From assembly GCA_903847155.1 (NCBI GenBank), contig CAINCU010000061.1, positions 1 through 64,000 of the forward strand: a stretch of 64,000 nucleotides of DNA, given 5' to 3'. The DNA is from an uncultured Gallionellaceae bacterium. Its GTDB lineage: Bacteria; Pseudomonadota; Gammaproteobacteria; Burkholderiales; Gallionellaceae. Position numbers and translations under genes: made by a program. Below are positions 17,522 to 26,680 of the stretch, one piece after another (within the stretch, counting starts at the first letter, position 1; each line of letters begins with the position of its first letter). Under the pieces are notes generated by a model. It saw only the letters and a program-made list of their open reading frames with translations, had not been told where the DNA came from and did not search any database.

Positions 17522-17884
17522 TCATTCATCCAAATACGCCACAAGCGCCACTGTAGTGGCAGCGGTAGATTTATCAATAACAAACAATACTTCGCAATAC
17601 TCATTGACTTCATTGACTAAGGACGGATCGTCCGAACAATTGCAACCGCTAATGATTCCCTGATAAAAAATCCCGGCTTGAACTTGAATCATATCTTCCA
17701 TCTCGGCGACACGGTGAATCATCACTGTAACCGGGCCATCCGCTACCGAATTACTGTTGGATAATCCCTGCTGCAAGGGCAGATCATCTGCATCAAGTCG
17801 GGCGACCTCCTGTTTGAAGACATCCGCAAAACCGGGCGTACTCCAAGCACTCAAAGTTTTATCGAGTCGCATCATGGATTGCAT
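17522..17884 (-). CDS. Hypothetical protein upstream of ppk2
   Basis: About 120 residues, unrecognised. It has a helical N-terminus (MRLDKTLSAWSTPGFADVFKQE) and a beta-rich C-terminal half with FYQGIISGCNCSDDPS and EYCEVLFVIDKSTAATTVALV. The latter resembles an immunoglobulin-like or small alpha/beta sandwich fold in which a CNC pair could bind metal. No signal peptide. It ends 18 bp before ppk2 and is probably co-transcribed with it. The start could also be 17875 or 17872. Confidence 0.6.
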   Translation of the reverse strand: MQSMMRLDKTLSAWSTPGFADVFKQEVARLDADDLPLQQGLSNSNSVADGPVTVMIHRVAEMEDMIQVQAGIFYQGIISGCNCSDDPSLVNEVNEYCEVLFVIDKSTAATTVALVAYLDE

Positions 17885-17948
17885 CTGCAAAAATAATACC
17901 TGAAGGAAATTGGAGCATAACTTTGATATGCAACATTACCGATCATGC

Positions 17949-19505
17949 CTATGTCAACGAGAACAGTTTCGTATCTTCGATGCTGATGTGATGCACCAGC
18001 CAGTTGCGCAGATAGGAAAGCGCATCGAATTGCGCAACCAGCGGGTTGGCATGCAACTCCTCGTAGAACTCGGCGATCTTTTCTTCAAAAGCATGATGCT
18101 GATGCAGTTGGCGATCAAGCCCATCAAATCCATAGTGGTTCATCATCTGCTCTTCCGCGCGGAAATGAATCTTCGCATAGGCATCCAGCGACTTGATCAG
18201 TCTGGCCACCTCGCGCGCACCTTGTTTATTGACGACCACGCTGTAGAGATCGTTGATCAGATCGAACAGATAACGATGATGCGCGTCAATGACGCTGATA
18301 CCAACATTCAGTTTTTCGTTCCATGGTATCCAGCCATCTACGCGGTGTTTCACCGGAGGCAAGGCGAACACTTGTTTGGGATCGATGATGTCATCGCGAT
18401 ACAGTTGGCAGACGCGCAGAATCTCGGGCAACGCCTCATCGAACGCCTTGACCACGGCCGGATCAAAATGTTTGCCTGACTCGGACATGACCCATGCATG
18501 GGCATCTTCAAACGTCCAGGCTTCTTTGTAGGGGCGCGCTGAAAGCAGCGCATCAAACACATCGGCAACCGAGCATATTCTGGCGAGCAAGGGTATCTGC
18601 TCTTCTTTCAACGCGTCAGGATAACCAGAGCCGTCCCAGCGCTCGTGATGCGACCCGGCCACATCGCGCGCAGCAACGATCAGCGCATCGCATCCCGTCA
18701 GCAGGGTGATGCCGATATTGGTGTGCGTCTTCATGATCTCGAATTCTTCTGCGGTTAGTTTGCCAGGCTTGAGCAAAACTGCATCGGCGATGCCGATCTT
18801 GCCCACATCGTGCGTTAGTGCCGCAACATACAGCAATTCAAGTTGCTCTTTGGGCAAGCCAAGTGCTTTGGCGATAGCTTGCGCATAATTGGTCATGCGC
18901 ATGATATGCCAGCCGGTTTCTTTGTCGCGATACTCTGAAGCCGCTCCCAGCGAGCGCAATGCATCGGCACGTGCCTCTTCCAATTCCAATTCACGAATGC
19001 GCAAGGTTTCGTTGGTCAAGGCACGTTGCACGAGGCCGGATAATGCCAATGCAAGGTCATTCATGAATTCCGTATGAATCGCGCTCATTTCGTTATTGAG
19101 CGTGGCAAAGATCGCGGCATAGCCCATTCCCTGACCTTCGATATGCAACGGTAAAAGCACTATACGCGCCGGAACACGGGCATTCTCTGCAGTAGCGTGG
19201 TCGGGAAATGAGATGTCCTGTATTTGGCAGTATTTGGCAACCTCTGGACTGGAAAATGCTGCCGAATCCCAATTCATCTGGGATTTCCATGCAGGCTCTA
19301 TACCGAACTGGGCGACTTGAAAGTAGCGCCCGCGAGGATTGAGCAAGAGTATGGCGCCGCGTGATTCAAGTTGCAGATCATGGTAATTTTTCAAAACGCC
19401 GAACAAACGCTCCAGCAAAACATCCAGATCTGAAGTCAGGCTGTTGGTGATCGTTAATTCAAAAACCAACCTGCTGATGGCAATCAGCTTTTCTTCATTA
19501 TTCAT
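17949..19505 (-). CDS. GAF / HD-GYP phosphodiesterase with C-terminal bacteriohemerythrin
   Basis: A 518-residue soluble protein in three parts. Residues about 15-165 look like a GAF sensor. Residues about 185-370 form an HD-GYP domain with THDVGKIGI and HHERWDGSGYP, the metal ligands and GYP motif of cyclic-di-GMP phosphodiesterases. Residues about 385-518 form a bacteriohemerythrin: NVGISVIDAHHRYLFDLIN, HFRAEEQMM, HQHHAFEE and HHISIED supply the His/Glu/Asp ligands of a diiron oxygen-binding site. The fusion suggests that oxygen (or NO) tunes cyclic-di-GMP breakdown. The ATG at 19505 has GGAGG nine bases ahead; the longer frame would need TTG. Confidence 0.93.
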   Translation of the reverse strand: MNNEEKLIAISRLVFELTITNSLTSDLDVLLERLFGVLKNYHDLQLESRGAILLLNPRGRYFQVAQFGIEPAWKSQMNWDSAAFSSPEVAKYCQIQDISFPDHATAENARVPARIVLLPLHIEGQGMGYAAIFATLNNEMSAIHTEFMNDLALALSGLVQRALTNETLRIRELELEEARADALRSLGAASEYRDKETGWHIMRMTNYAQAIAKALGLPKEQLELLYVAALTHDVGKIGIADAVLLKPGKLTAEEFEIMKTHTNIGITLLTGCDALIVAARDVAGSHHERWDGSGYPDALKEEQIPLLARICSVADVFDALLSARPYKEAWTFEDAHAWVMSESGKHFDPAVVKAFDEALPEILRVCQLYRDDIIDPKQVFALPPVKHRVDGWIPWNEKLNVGISVIDAHHRYLFDLINDLYSVVVNKQGAREVARLIKSLDAYAKIHFRAEEQMMNHYGFDGLDRQLHQHHAFEEKIAEFYEELHANPLVAQFDALSYLRNWLVHHISIEDTKLFSLT

Positions 19506-19609
19506 TAACAACAACCTCCGCGGACTGATCTATCAGGGTTTCCCGCCAGCTTTTCCATCTGTTGCGGCAGTCAGTCTTGGCCAAATACACCAAGACCGCC
19601 TGCCCTGCA

Positions 19610-19671
19610 CCCGCGTCAATCGGCGATCTACAAAATATAGCGATGAAGATTCCCGTATTTATTGGCTTACG
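19610..19671 (+). repeat. 70-bp dispersed hairpin repeat, diverged copy
   Basis: CCGCGTCAATCGGCGATCT, then TACAAAATATAG, CGATGAAGATTCCCGT and TTATTGGCTTAC. It keeps both arms but with several substitutions. It lies between the HD-GYP and FabMG-like genes. Confidence 0.7.
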
Positions 19672-19682
19672 GACAAGCGACC

Positions 19683-20999
19683 TTAACGATGCATCAAATT
19701 AAGCTGTTTGGCGATCACGTCGTGATTCAGCCACAGTACCGGGCCCGCCGGATTGGACGACTCATGGAACATCAGCGGCCCGGTGCCTTCCAGCACCAGC
19801 GCGCTCAATATATCGGTGACCAACGCGTCGCGGCTCTTATGCATTTTGGTGATCTCTTCCGAGGTGCCAATCATCACATCGGCCAGTTCGGCGGAATTCG
19901 GCATCGGCCATGCAGTGAAATTGCGGAAGCTTTTCATCACATCGCTGTTATTGTAATCGTCGATTTTCTGCAACAGACCTTCCAGCGTTTGGCCTTCCAG
20001 CAACACATCGCGACAGGCTTGCCATTGCGTTTCTGCCCATGCGCCGTCGCCTTCTTTTTTCAATGCCTTAAGCAAGGGGAACAGCGAAAGCTCCACGCCC
20101 ACGAAGATATCGGATGAGTTGGTGCGTATCTCCGGGCAGTTGTAAACCGTGGCCTTGATGCCCTGCGCCCAAGCGGCTTCGGCGACACGTTCCAGACGCA
20201 TCTTGGCCTGGCCCTGGGTGTAGCTGGTATAAGTTTGCCACTGGTAATGGCCGTCGACCATTATCTCGGTGCCGTGGTAGCCGTAGGCGGTGTAGCGCAC
20301 CTGGCCGCCGCTCTTTTCCAGACGGGCGCGGATCGCCGCGCTGCCCTCGATCAGATATTGGAAAGTGTTGGCGGTGACTTCGTCGAAATTCATCAGAATC
20401 AGCTTGCCCAGATCGCTGTTGAGCAAGGCGCTGGAAGACATGAAGCGCTCGCCGCGCCCCTTGTAGATGCGGTTGGCGATGGCCAGGAACACCTTCACTT
20501 TGGGAATGCCGCCCGCCATGGTGTGCGCGAAGAAAGCATTGCTGCCGTCCGGGATCATGCCATCCAGTTCGGCCATCACCTTGGCCACAGAATCCTTGAA
20601 GCGCTGCACGCCCACCGCGCGGCATTTTTCAATCTGCGCCCAATCCAGCTTGTCTTCCTGCCAGCTTTTCAGCGTCATGTCGGAGATCAGATCGGTGGGT
20701 GTCGGCGTACCTGCCGGCGCATCCAGATCGAAGCCCGCCATCAGCGGCACATTGATGATGCGCCCGCCCAGATTGGCTTCGGCAGCCGCCAACTCCTCGG
20801 CGGTCAGTGCACGCAGGGCATTGTTTTCATCGCGACGTCCTACGGTGATACCGACGATGGTCATGCCCGCCTTGCGCGCCTCGTTAATCAAGCCATTGGC
20901 ATATCCGCGTCCGAACAACTCGCCGAACAACACAAAGATGTCGCCTTTACGAAAAATATTGGATTGCGGAACATTGCGTAATGGAATGGGGGCTTGCAT
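19683..20999 (-). CDS. Probable enoyl-ACP/CoA reductase, FabMG-like
   Basis: A 438-residue cytoplasmic protein. It starts with a Rossmann-like strand and glycine turn (GDIFVLFGELFGRGYANGL, about residues 19-37) followed by MTIVGITVGRRDENN, as in nucleotide-binding reductases. Central segments include FFAHTMAGGIPKVKVFLAIANRIYKGRG and YTAYGYHGTEIMVDGHYQWQTYTSY. The overall pattern recalls the FabMG family of enoyl-ACP reductases known from triclosan-resistance screens. I recognise this from memory only; another oxidoreductase role is possible. It stands alone on its strand. No fatty-acid genes lie nearby, so context gives no support. Confidence 0.5.
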   Translation of the reverse strand: MQAPIPLRNVPQSNIFRKGDIFVLFGELFGRGYANGLINEARKAGMTIVGITVGRRDENNALRALTAEELAAAEANLGGRIINVPLMAGFDLDAPAGTPTPTDLISDMTLKSWQEDKLDWAQIEKCRAVGVQRFKDSVAKVMAELDGMIPDGSNAFFAHTMAGGIPKVKVFLAIANRIYKGRGERFMSSSALLNSDLGKLILMNFDEVTANTFQYLIEGSAAIRARLEKSGGQVRYTAYGYHGTEIMVDGHYQWQTYTSYTQGQAKMRLERVAEAAWAQGIKATVYNCPEIRTNSSDIFVGVELSLFPLLKALKKEGDGAWAETQWQACRDVLLEGQTLEGLLQKIDDYNNSDVMKSFRNFTAWPMPNSAELADVMIGTSEEITKMHKSRDALVTDILSALVLEGTGPLMFHESSNPAGPVLWLNHDVIAKQLNLMHR

Positions 21000-21140
21000 A
21001 AAGAATGGACTCCGTTTTTATAAATAGTACAAAACTACAGTTTTTGGTTGGTTTTCAACAAGTGCGCAATTGTACAGAAGGAAATTGGATGTGTTTTTCC
21101 CATTTGGTAAAACTCTGGCGATCCTGAACCCTTTAGCCAT

Positions 21141-22186
21141 TCAATTTACTTTATTTACAAACAAGGTTTGCGACGGATATGCAAATTCAATCCCCACTTT
21201 CTCAAATGCCTCGAAGATGGCCAAATTGATAGCCTGATGTATATCCATGTATTTGTTGTAGTCCGCCCCCTCCACCAAATAAACGAACTCAAAATTCAAA
21301 CTAAAGTCGCCGTAAGCCGCGAAATGTCCGCGATCAAACAAAACATCGTCATGCGCCTCAATAATGTCTTTCACCATTTGGGGAATGACTTTTAGTTTTT
21401 CAGCGGGGGTTTGATAGGTCACGCCGAGGTTAACGATACCCTGCGCTTTTCCATTTTCTTGAAATTCTGTACACACGATCTGGTCAGATGTGTATTCGAA
21501 AAAACCAATTGCTCGCCGCTCAACGCGCGGATTCTGGTGGTCTTGATCCCGATGTACTCCACCGCCCCCATTTTATCGCCGACAACAATGAAATCTCCGA
21601 CGTGAAAAGGCTTATCGAAAAAAATGACGAAATAACTGAACAAATCACCGAGTACCGCCTGCGCAGCCAGGGCAACGGCAACACCGCCGATCCCCAGTCC
21701 TGCTACAACGGCCGAAATCTTTACGCCCATATTATCCAGCATAAAGACCAAAGCGATGGCCCAGATGACAAAGTTAATCAGCCCGCGAATGCCGCGCAGT
21801 TGCTTTTCACCCGAGCCGGTAGATTCCTTCAAATAGGATTGAAGCCCGAAATCAATCGCAGAGCTAGCAGCGCGCACCGCAAGCCAAGTGATCAGCAAGA
21901 TGGCAACGATCTCTATACCGCGTTCAAAGCGCGGCGACAGAGTCAGCGTGTGCAGAGCCAGATAGAAGATACCGAAATAAACAACCGGAACAAGAAATTT
22001 CTCAACAACCCTGAGCAATAAATCATCCAACGTGGTCTCGGTTGACCGAGCCCATGTTTCAAGCCGTCTTAAGGCATACCGCTTGAAAACATACACCGTC
22101 AACATACCACCGAGAAAAATTCCGAGTGATATCAGATAACTGAATATCGTATTGCTGAAAATGGAATAGTCGAAAATTTCCTGCAT
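21141..22186 (-). pseudogene. MscS-family mechanosensitive channel, frameshifted
   Basis: The first 255 codons (from 22186) give an MscS-like protein: four N-terminal helices, then the pore helix GVKISAVVAGLGIGGVAVALAAQAVL and beta domain FDKPFHVGDFIVVGD. It runs out of frame just after NFKKMEKRR and stops at 21419. The rest of the family sequence (LGVTYQTPAEKLKVIPQMVKDIIEAH to the end) continues in another frame, from about 21476 down to 21141. A single missing base near 21438-21441, in a run of three C's, explains the break. This is either a recent inactivating mutation or a sequence error. Intact, it would be a small channel of about 350 residues in the inner membrane. Confidence 0.85.
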
Positions 22187-22384
22187 CTGGCTTTATCTCC
22201 TTGTTGGCACTATATGACCATGTGAGCGTATAGCATTGAGTTTGTCGGACACTAACTCAATATAACGGTTCACTGCCGGGTAATAAATCTGTCTGATTGC
22301 ATTTTACCAACCAGCGCGCAATTGCATATTTCAGGTTCAAGGTTACGGAAAAATATCCGATATAGAATCTGAACGGAGAACATC

Positions 22385-22537
22385 ATGATCAAGATTTTTC
22401 TCACAACTGATCCACAGACACGGCGCGCCCTCTACGACAGCGAAGCGAAGTTCATTGGCACCTTCAAATCGATACACGAAGCCAATGAAGCTCTGGGCGA
22501 ACTACTTAAGTTTTGTAGTATCCGTTGCATAGCCTAG
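22385..22537 (+). CDS. Putative small protein of 50 residues
   Basis: ATG at 22385 has a GGAG eight bases ahead and opens a 50-codon frame reading MIKIFLTTDPQTRRALYDSE, then AKFIGTFKSIHEANEALG. It is mostly helical and charged, with two Cys near the C-terminus. I do not recognise a family. The ribosome binding site, start and spacing are convincing, and it sits alone between the MscS remnant and pepD. Confidence 0.45.
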   Translation: MIKIFLTTDPQTRRALYDSEAKFIGTFKSIHEANEALGELLKFCSIRCIA

Positions 22538-22568
22538 TCTGTTCTAACAAGCCATTTCGAGCAATTTT

Positions 22569-24032
22569 CTATTGTGTTGCCAGCGCCTGCAACACTGCCT
22601 TCAGTAAAATCCAGCAGTGCCCTACTGATTCAATTTCCACCTTCTCGCCAGGAGCATGCGCGCCGCAAATGTCGGGACCGAATGAAATCATATCCAACTG
22701 CGGATGGCTTGCGGCGAGCAGGCCGCATTCGAGCCCGGCGTGGATCACTTGCAATGATGCGGGCTGGCCGAATTGCGCGGTGTAAACCTGTTGGCACAGT
22801 GCAAGCAAGTCCGAGGAAGGATTCGGTGTCCAGCCAGGATATGCGCCGTCCTTCCATGCACGCAGGCCATAACTGCCCGCACGGTAAACTATCTTGTCGG
22901 CCAACGCATCCGCCCGACCATCCTGCAGCGAGCGCACTTTGAACGTGGCGCGGAACGCACCCTGCGCCAAGCTCACCACGCCGAGATTGTCTGAAGTATC
23001 CACCACACCGGGGCAGTCGTCGCTCATGTGTAAAACACCGTTTGCGGCAACATCGAGAAAAGCAAGCATGCGATCACGCTCCGCCTGATGAACGGCTTTA
23101 CCCAGCGGCATCTCGTCCAACTCGTACCTGAACGACACGTTTGCATCTGCCTGCGCAAACCGCTCGCGCCATGCCGCCAGCCGATGCTCCACCCAAATAT
23201 CTATTCCAGACACAGCTGCTGCTGGCAGCGCGCATACCGCGAATGCTTCGCGCGGAATCGCGTTGCGCGCCGTGCCGCCATTCAGCTCGATCAAACGCAC
23301 ATCAGTGTGCGCGGATAGATCGCGCAGCGCCTCCGCAAGCAACTTGATGGCATTGCCGCGCCCGAGATGGATATCTATGCCGGAATGACCGCCGCGCAGA
23401 CCGGACACATCGAAGCGCAAAATTACAAAGTCAGGCGGCATATCTTCCTGTGCGCAATCGTGGTGCACTTGCACATCCACCCCGCCCGCACAACCCAGAT
23501 AGAAATGTCCCCACTCTTCGGTATCCAGATTAATAAGCGTCTTTCCTTGCAGCGTACCAGCCACCAGCCCGCGCGCACCGTCCATGCCCGATTCCTCGTT
23601 GACGGTCAGCAGCACCTCCAGCGGCGGATGCCTCAAGCCTGGCTCTTCCAGCGCCGCTAAAGCCAGCGCCACACCGATGCCGTTGTCCGCCCCCAACGTC
23701 GTGCCCTCCGCCACCACCCAGCCATCGCGTACCACAGCGTTGATAGCATCGCGTTCAAAGTCGTGCTGCGTTCCAGCGTTGACTTGGCACACCATATCAA
23801 GATGGCCTTGCAGAATCACGCCGGGCATCGCCTCGCAGCCAAGGCTGGCCGATTTTCTGAGAATCAAATTGCCAGCATCATCCACCACAGCCACGATGCC
23901 GCGCACCTGCGCCCAAGCGATCAGATGCTCGCGCAACGCAGCCTCATGCAGCGATGAACGCGGAATTGCACACAGCGTAGCGAAGTGTGACCAGACGGAA
24001 TTGGGTTGCAGATTTTCTAGATCGGATGGCAT
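22569..24032 (-). CDS. pepD: Aminoacyl-histidine dipeptidase (cytosolic non-specific dipeptidase)
   Basis: A 487-residue cytoplasmic M20 metallopeptidase that splits dipeptides such as Xaa-His. Metal and catalytic residues are present: GHLDMVCQV (His and Asp), DNGIGVALALAALEE, and NEESGMDGARGL (the Glu pair). An inserted lid/dimer domain (about 205-385) is followed by the C-terminal catalytic part with HAGLECGLLAASHPQLDMISFGP. Length matches E. coli PepD (485). It is followed by ycaO in the opposite order of transcription, with a gap of 53 bp, so the two may share a message. Confidence 0.96.
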   Translation of the reverse strand: MPSDLENLQPNSVWSHFATLCAIPRSSLHEAALREHLIAWAQVRGIVAVVDDAGNLILRKSASLGCEAMPGVILQGHLDMVCQVNAGTQHDFERDAINAVVRDGWVVAEGTTLGADNGIGVALALAALEEPGLRHPPLEVLLTVNEESGMDGARGLVAGTLQGKTLINLDTEEWGHFYLGCAGGVDVQVHHDCAQEDMPPDFVILRFDVSGLRGGHSGIDIHLGRGNAIKLLAEALRDLSAHTDVRLIELNGGTARNAIPREAFAVCALPAAAVSGIDIWVEHRLAAWRERFAQADANVSFRYELDEMPLGKAVHQAERDRMLAFLDVAANGVLHMSDDCPGVVDTSDNLGVVSLAQGAFRATFKVRSLQDGRADALADKIVYRAGSYGLRAWKDGAYPGWTPNPSSDLLALCQQVYTAQFGQPASLQVIHAGLECGLLAASHPQLDMISFGPDICGAHAPGEKVEIESVGHCWILLKAVLQALATQ

Positions 24033-24085
24033 GTCGAAAATAAATGAATTGAATATCGCTGGCTGGGTTGAGGGACGATTACATC

Positions 24086-25840
24086 TTACCGTCCAGCATT
24101 ACTCCATACCTTGCCATAAGCCGCAAGTAGTCGTTGATGCATGTCGCTGCCCTGCATATCAGCCCCAAGCGTCCCCAGACCGAAAAATTGCACCTCTCTA
24201 TTCAATAATTGCTGCGCTTGTTGCAAGGTGTCTGCACCGTACAGCAGATGCAGGTTGTTTTCATAAGGCGCGCTTGATTGTGCTTGAGCCTGTTGCTTAA
24301 GCTGCACCAGATGCCCGATGCAACGGTAAACGCGCGCTCGTTTTTCTCCCAACTCGCCGAACTGGCTGATCCATTCGCAGCCTTCAAGTATGCCGTCTTC
24401 ATCGCCCACGGCGATTGCCAACAAAGCTTTCAGTTCGCCCACGCGCAGGTTTGCCCATTCGCTGCCGGGATCAGCCACCAAGCCGATCAGCGTGGTGACT
24501 TCCAAGCTGTCGGCAAGTTCAAGGTCGATCAAGGTATCAAGCAGATCATCGCATTCGTCCTCGTCGAGTTCCTGCAAGCGCAGCAAGGCGGGACGCACCA
24601 GATTGCCCGCGCTGTTGTTTTGCCATTGCAGCTCTTCAATGGGATAAATCTCCGACATACCAGGCACAAAGATGCGGCAGGCATACACATCCAGATGGGT
24701 AAAATCGGCTACATAGATATCGTGTCCGCTGGCGTGGATCGCATCGCAGCACCAGCGATAATCTTCCTCGGTGGTGTTGCTGAAATTCCAATCGACAAAC
24801 TCGTAATCCGGCGTGTCGCGCAAAAATTCCCAGCTGATCACGCCGCTGGAATCGACGAAATGAATTTCCAGATTCTGCGCGTCGGCGATTTCTTCCATAT
24901 CAAAACCCGGCGCGGGAAAATATTTCAGGCCGTCAAGGGCACGACCTTGCAGCAGCTCGGTCAAGGCGCGTTCCAGTGCCACTTCAAATCTCGGATGTGC
25001 GCCAAAGCTGGCGAAGCAACCCTGATCCTCCGGGTGCAACATGGTGACATTCATCACCGGATATTTCCCGCCGAGCGAAGCATCCTTTACCAGAATGCCG
25101 TAACCCGCCGCACGCAGCTCTTTGATACCGGCAGCGATGCGCGGGTAGCGCGCGATGACTTGTTCCGGCACGTCCGGCAAACAAATACCTTCGCGGATAA
25201 TGCGAAATTTAATGTCGCGTTCAAAGATTTCCGCGAGTGCTTGCGTGCGCGCTTCCATCAGAGTATTGCCCGCCGACATGCCATTGCTGACATACAGATT
25301 GCCGATCAGATTGACGGGGAATAGCACGGTCTTGTCATCGCGCAACCGCTGATAGGGAATGGCGCAAATGCCGCGCTTGGCATTCCCGGAATTGAGGTCG
25401 ATCAGCTGGCTCGCCAGCACACCGCCTTCCGGGTTATAAAATTTATGTAGCTTAGGTGTCAGCAGCCCGGCAGGCCACTTATCACCTTTCACGGCAAACC
25501 ATTGCTCGTTCGGATAATGCACGAAATCGCGTTGGCTGATGGACTCACCCAGATAGAAATGTGTCCAAAAATAATTGGTACTCAAGCGCTCGAAAAATTC
25601 ACCCAAGGCACTGGCGCGCGCCGCCAGTTCCGAACCGCCCTTGCCGTTGCTGAACAGCCGCGGGCAATCGCGGTCGATCAGATGCACCGACCAGATATTC
25701 TCGATCTCGTTTAGCCATGAACGCTCCTCGACATGAAAACCGATGGCTTCCAGTTTAGCGTGCAGCGTGCGGATGGATGATTCGAGTGAAGCGTCTTTAC
25801 TGGAGATGAATGTTTCGCCGTTTATTACAGTGATCGTCAT
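24086..25840 (-). CDS. ycaO: YcaO protein (RimO-associated/ATP-dependent cyclodehydratase fold)
   Basis: A 584-residue protein of E. coli YcaO type. The ATP-grasp-like YcaO core (about 50-385) contains GKGGSELAARASALGEFFERLS, the segment with Glu residues that hold ATP and Mg, and AIPYQRLRDDKTVLFPVN. The C-terminal part (about 400-584) is a helical TPR-like extension rich in Leu and Asp/Glu, as in the stand-alone enterobacterial protein. E. coli YcaO is linked to beta-methylthiolation of ribosomal S12 through RimO; no peptide substrate or thiazole cluster lies nearby, so a bacteriocin role is unlikely. It is normal in length (E. coli 586). Confidence 0.93.
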   Translation of the reverse strand: MTITVINGETFISSKDASLESSIRTLHAKLEAIGFHVEERSWLNEIENIWSVHLIDRDCPRLFSNGKGGSELAARASALGEFFERLSTNYFWTHFYLGESISQRDFVHYPNEQWFAVKGDKWPAGLLTPKLHKFYNPEGGVLASQLIDLNSGNAKRGICAIPYQRLRDDKTVLFPVNLIGNLYVSNGMSAGNTLMEARTQALAEIFERDIKFRIIREGICLPDVPEQVIARYPRIAAGIKELRAAGYGILVKDASLGGKYPVMNVTMLHPEDQGCFASFGAHPRFEVALERALTELLQGRALDGLKYFPAPGFDMEEIADAQNLEIHFVDSSGVISWEFLRDTPDYEFVDWNFSNTTEEDYRWCCDAIHASGHDIYVADFTHLDVYACRIFVPGMSEIYPIEELQWQNNSAGNLVRPALLRLQELDEDECDDLLDTLIDLELADSLEVTTLIGLVADPGSEWANLRVGELKALLAIAVGDEDGILEGCEWISQFGELGEKRARVYRCIGHLVQLKQQAQAQSSAPYENNLHLLYGADTLQQAQQLLNREVQFFGLGTLGADMQGSDMHQRLLAAYGKVWSNAGR

Positions 25841-25887
25841 GTGGGTAACTTGGTGTGAAGGTTATAGAACGACGGATACTCACCTGT

Positions 25888-25961
25888 CCCGCAACGCCCG
25901 TCAATAGGCAATCTGCACTAATTGCCTGATGGAGATGCCCGTCTTTATTGGCTTGCGCGCA
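25888..25961 (+). repeat. 70-bp dispersed hairpin repeat, full copy
   Basis: CCCGCAACGCCCGTCAATAG, GCAATCTGCAC, a loop, TGATGGAGATGCCCGT and CTTTATTGGCTTGCGCGC. The best-preserved + strand copy. It lies upstream of ycaO and marks the left edge of the accessory region. Confidence 0.85.
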
Positions 25962-26090
25962 AGCTTGGTATATTTATTATTGGCTCCGGATTCGCGTTTA
26001 TTACATTTACATAGCAGCGCGCCCAGACAGCGCGCGGTTGCAGCTTATCCAGAGTGCTGATCGTTTTCAGCGATAGCCACCTAAATAAAA

Positions 26091-26108
26091 TCGCCCGTGT
26101 GGGCGAAA
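26091..26108. repeat. Short hairpin TCGCCC(N)GGGCGA
   Basis: TCGCCCGTGTGGGCGAAA forms a 6-bp stem. Similar elements occur at 30588-30604 and 36998-37013, each after an A-rich lead-in, so this is a small dispersed palindrome family confined to the accessory region. Confidence 0.5.
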
Positions 26109-26224
26109 TATGGAATCGTGGTCTGTTTCTGAATATCCGCAAATGCTATTGCGAAGCTGGGCTAACCCGCAAGCCAGCCCCCTTCGATTACGAACTAATA
26201 ATAATGTCAGGATTAATTCGGAGT

Positions 26225-26680
26225 TCAGTCCCCGCGCCCCTCACCTCTCCCGTGCCCATTCCCATGGCCATGCCCGCGCCCTTGATCGTCCCTGCTGCCT
26301 TCATCTCTACGCTCGTCTCTGCGCCCTTCATCCTTGCGCATTTTATCTTTCCGACCATGCTCGTTCTCAGACGCTTTCACAAAGTAAACAGGCCGGTTAC
26401 AGGCGTTGTATTCGCGACAATGGCGAGCCCAGTGCTTCTCGTGCCCAGGCGGTACATGCAAATAGACAGGCCGCTCATCATCGTAGTGCGACTGTTTGGT
26501 AATAATCATCGGCTGCGCATAGACAACCGGCGGAGGTGGCGCATTGCCGAGCTGTACTTCACCATAAACGCCCGGGCTGATTTCTCCACTGACATTGACG
26601 CTGATAGAAGGTGTTCCCGCATTGGCTGCCATACTGCCGAGCAGGAGTGATACAAATGCTATTGTTTGGAGGGACTTCAT
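26225..26680 (-). CDS. Secreted periplasmic protein with charged Gly/His-rich tail
   Basis: A 151-residue protein with a clear Sec signal peptide (MKSLQTIAFVSLLLGSMAANAG, cleavage likely after ANA at about residue 21). The mature N-terminal part carries SISVNVSGEISPGVYGEVQLG and PVYLHVPPGHEKHWARHC, a pattern seen in small betaproteobacterial envelope proteins of unknown function. From residue 105 on it becomes extremely charged (KDEGRRDERRDEG) and ends in GHGHGNGHGRGEGRGD. The histidine repeats could bind metal. Two Cys (HC...CN) might form a disulfide. Confidence 0.75.
   Translation of the reverse strand: MKSLQTIAFVSLLLGSMAANAGTPSISVNVSGEISPGVYGEVQLGNAPPPPVVYAQPMIITKQSHYDDERPVYLHVPPGHEKHWARHCREYNACNRPVYFVKASENEHGRKDKMRKDEGRRDERRDEGSRDDQGRGHGHGNGHGRGEGRGD

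Noticed and set aside
21141-21476. Separate small gene after the MscS fragment
   Set aside because: Its sequence continues the MscS family in register, so it is the second half of a frameshifted gene.
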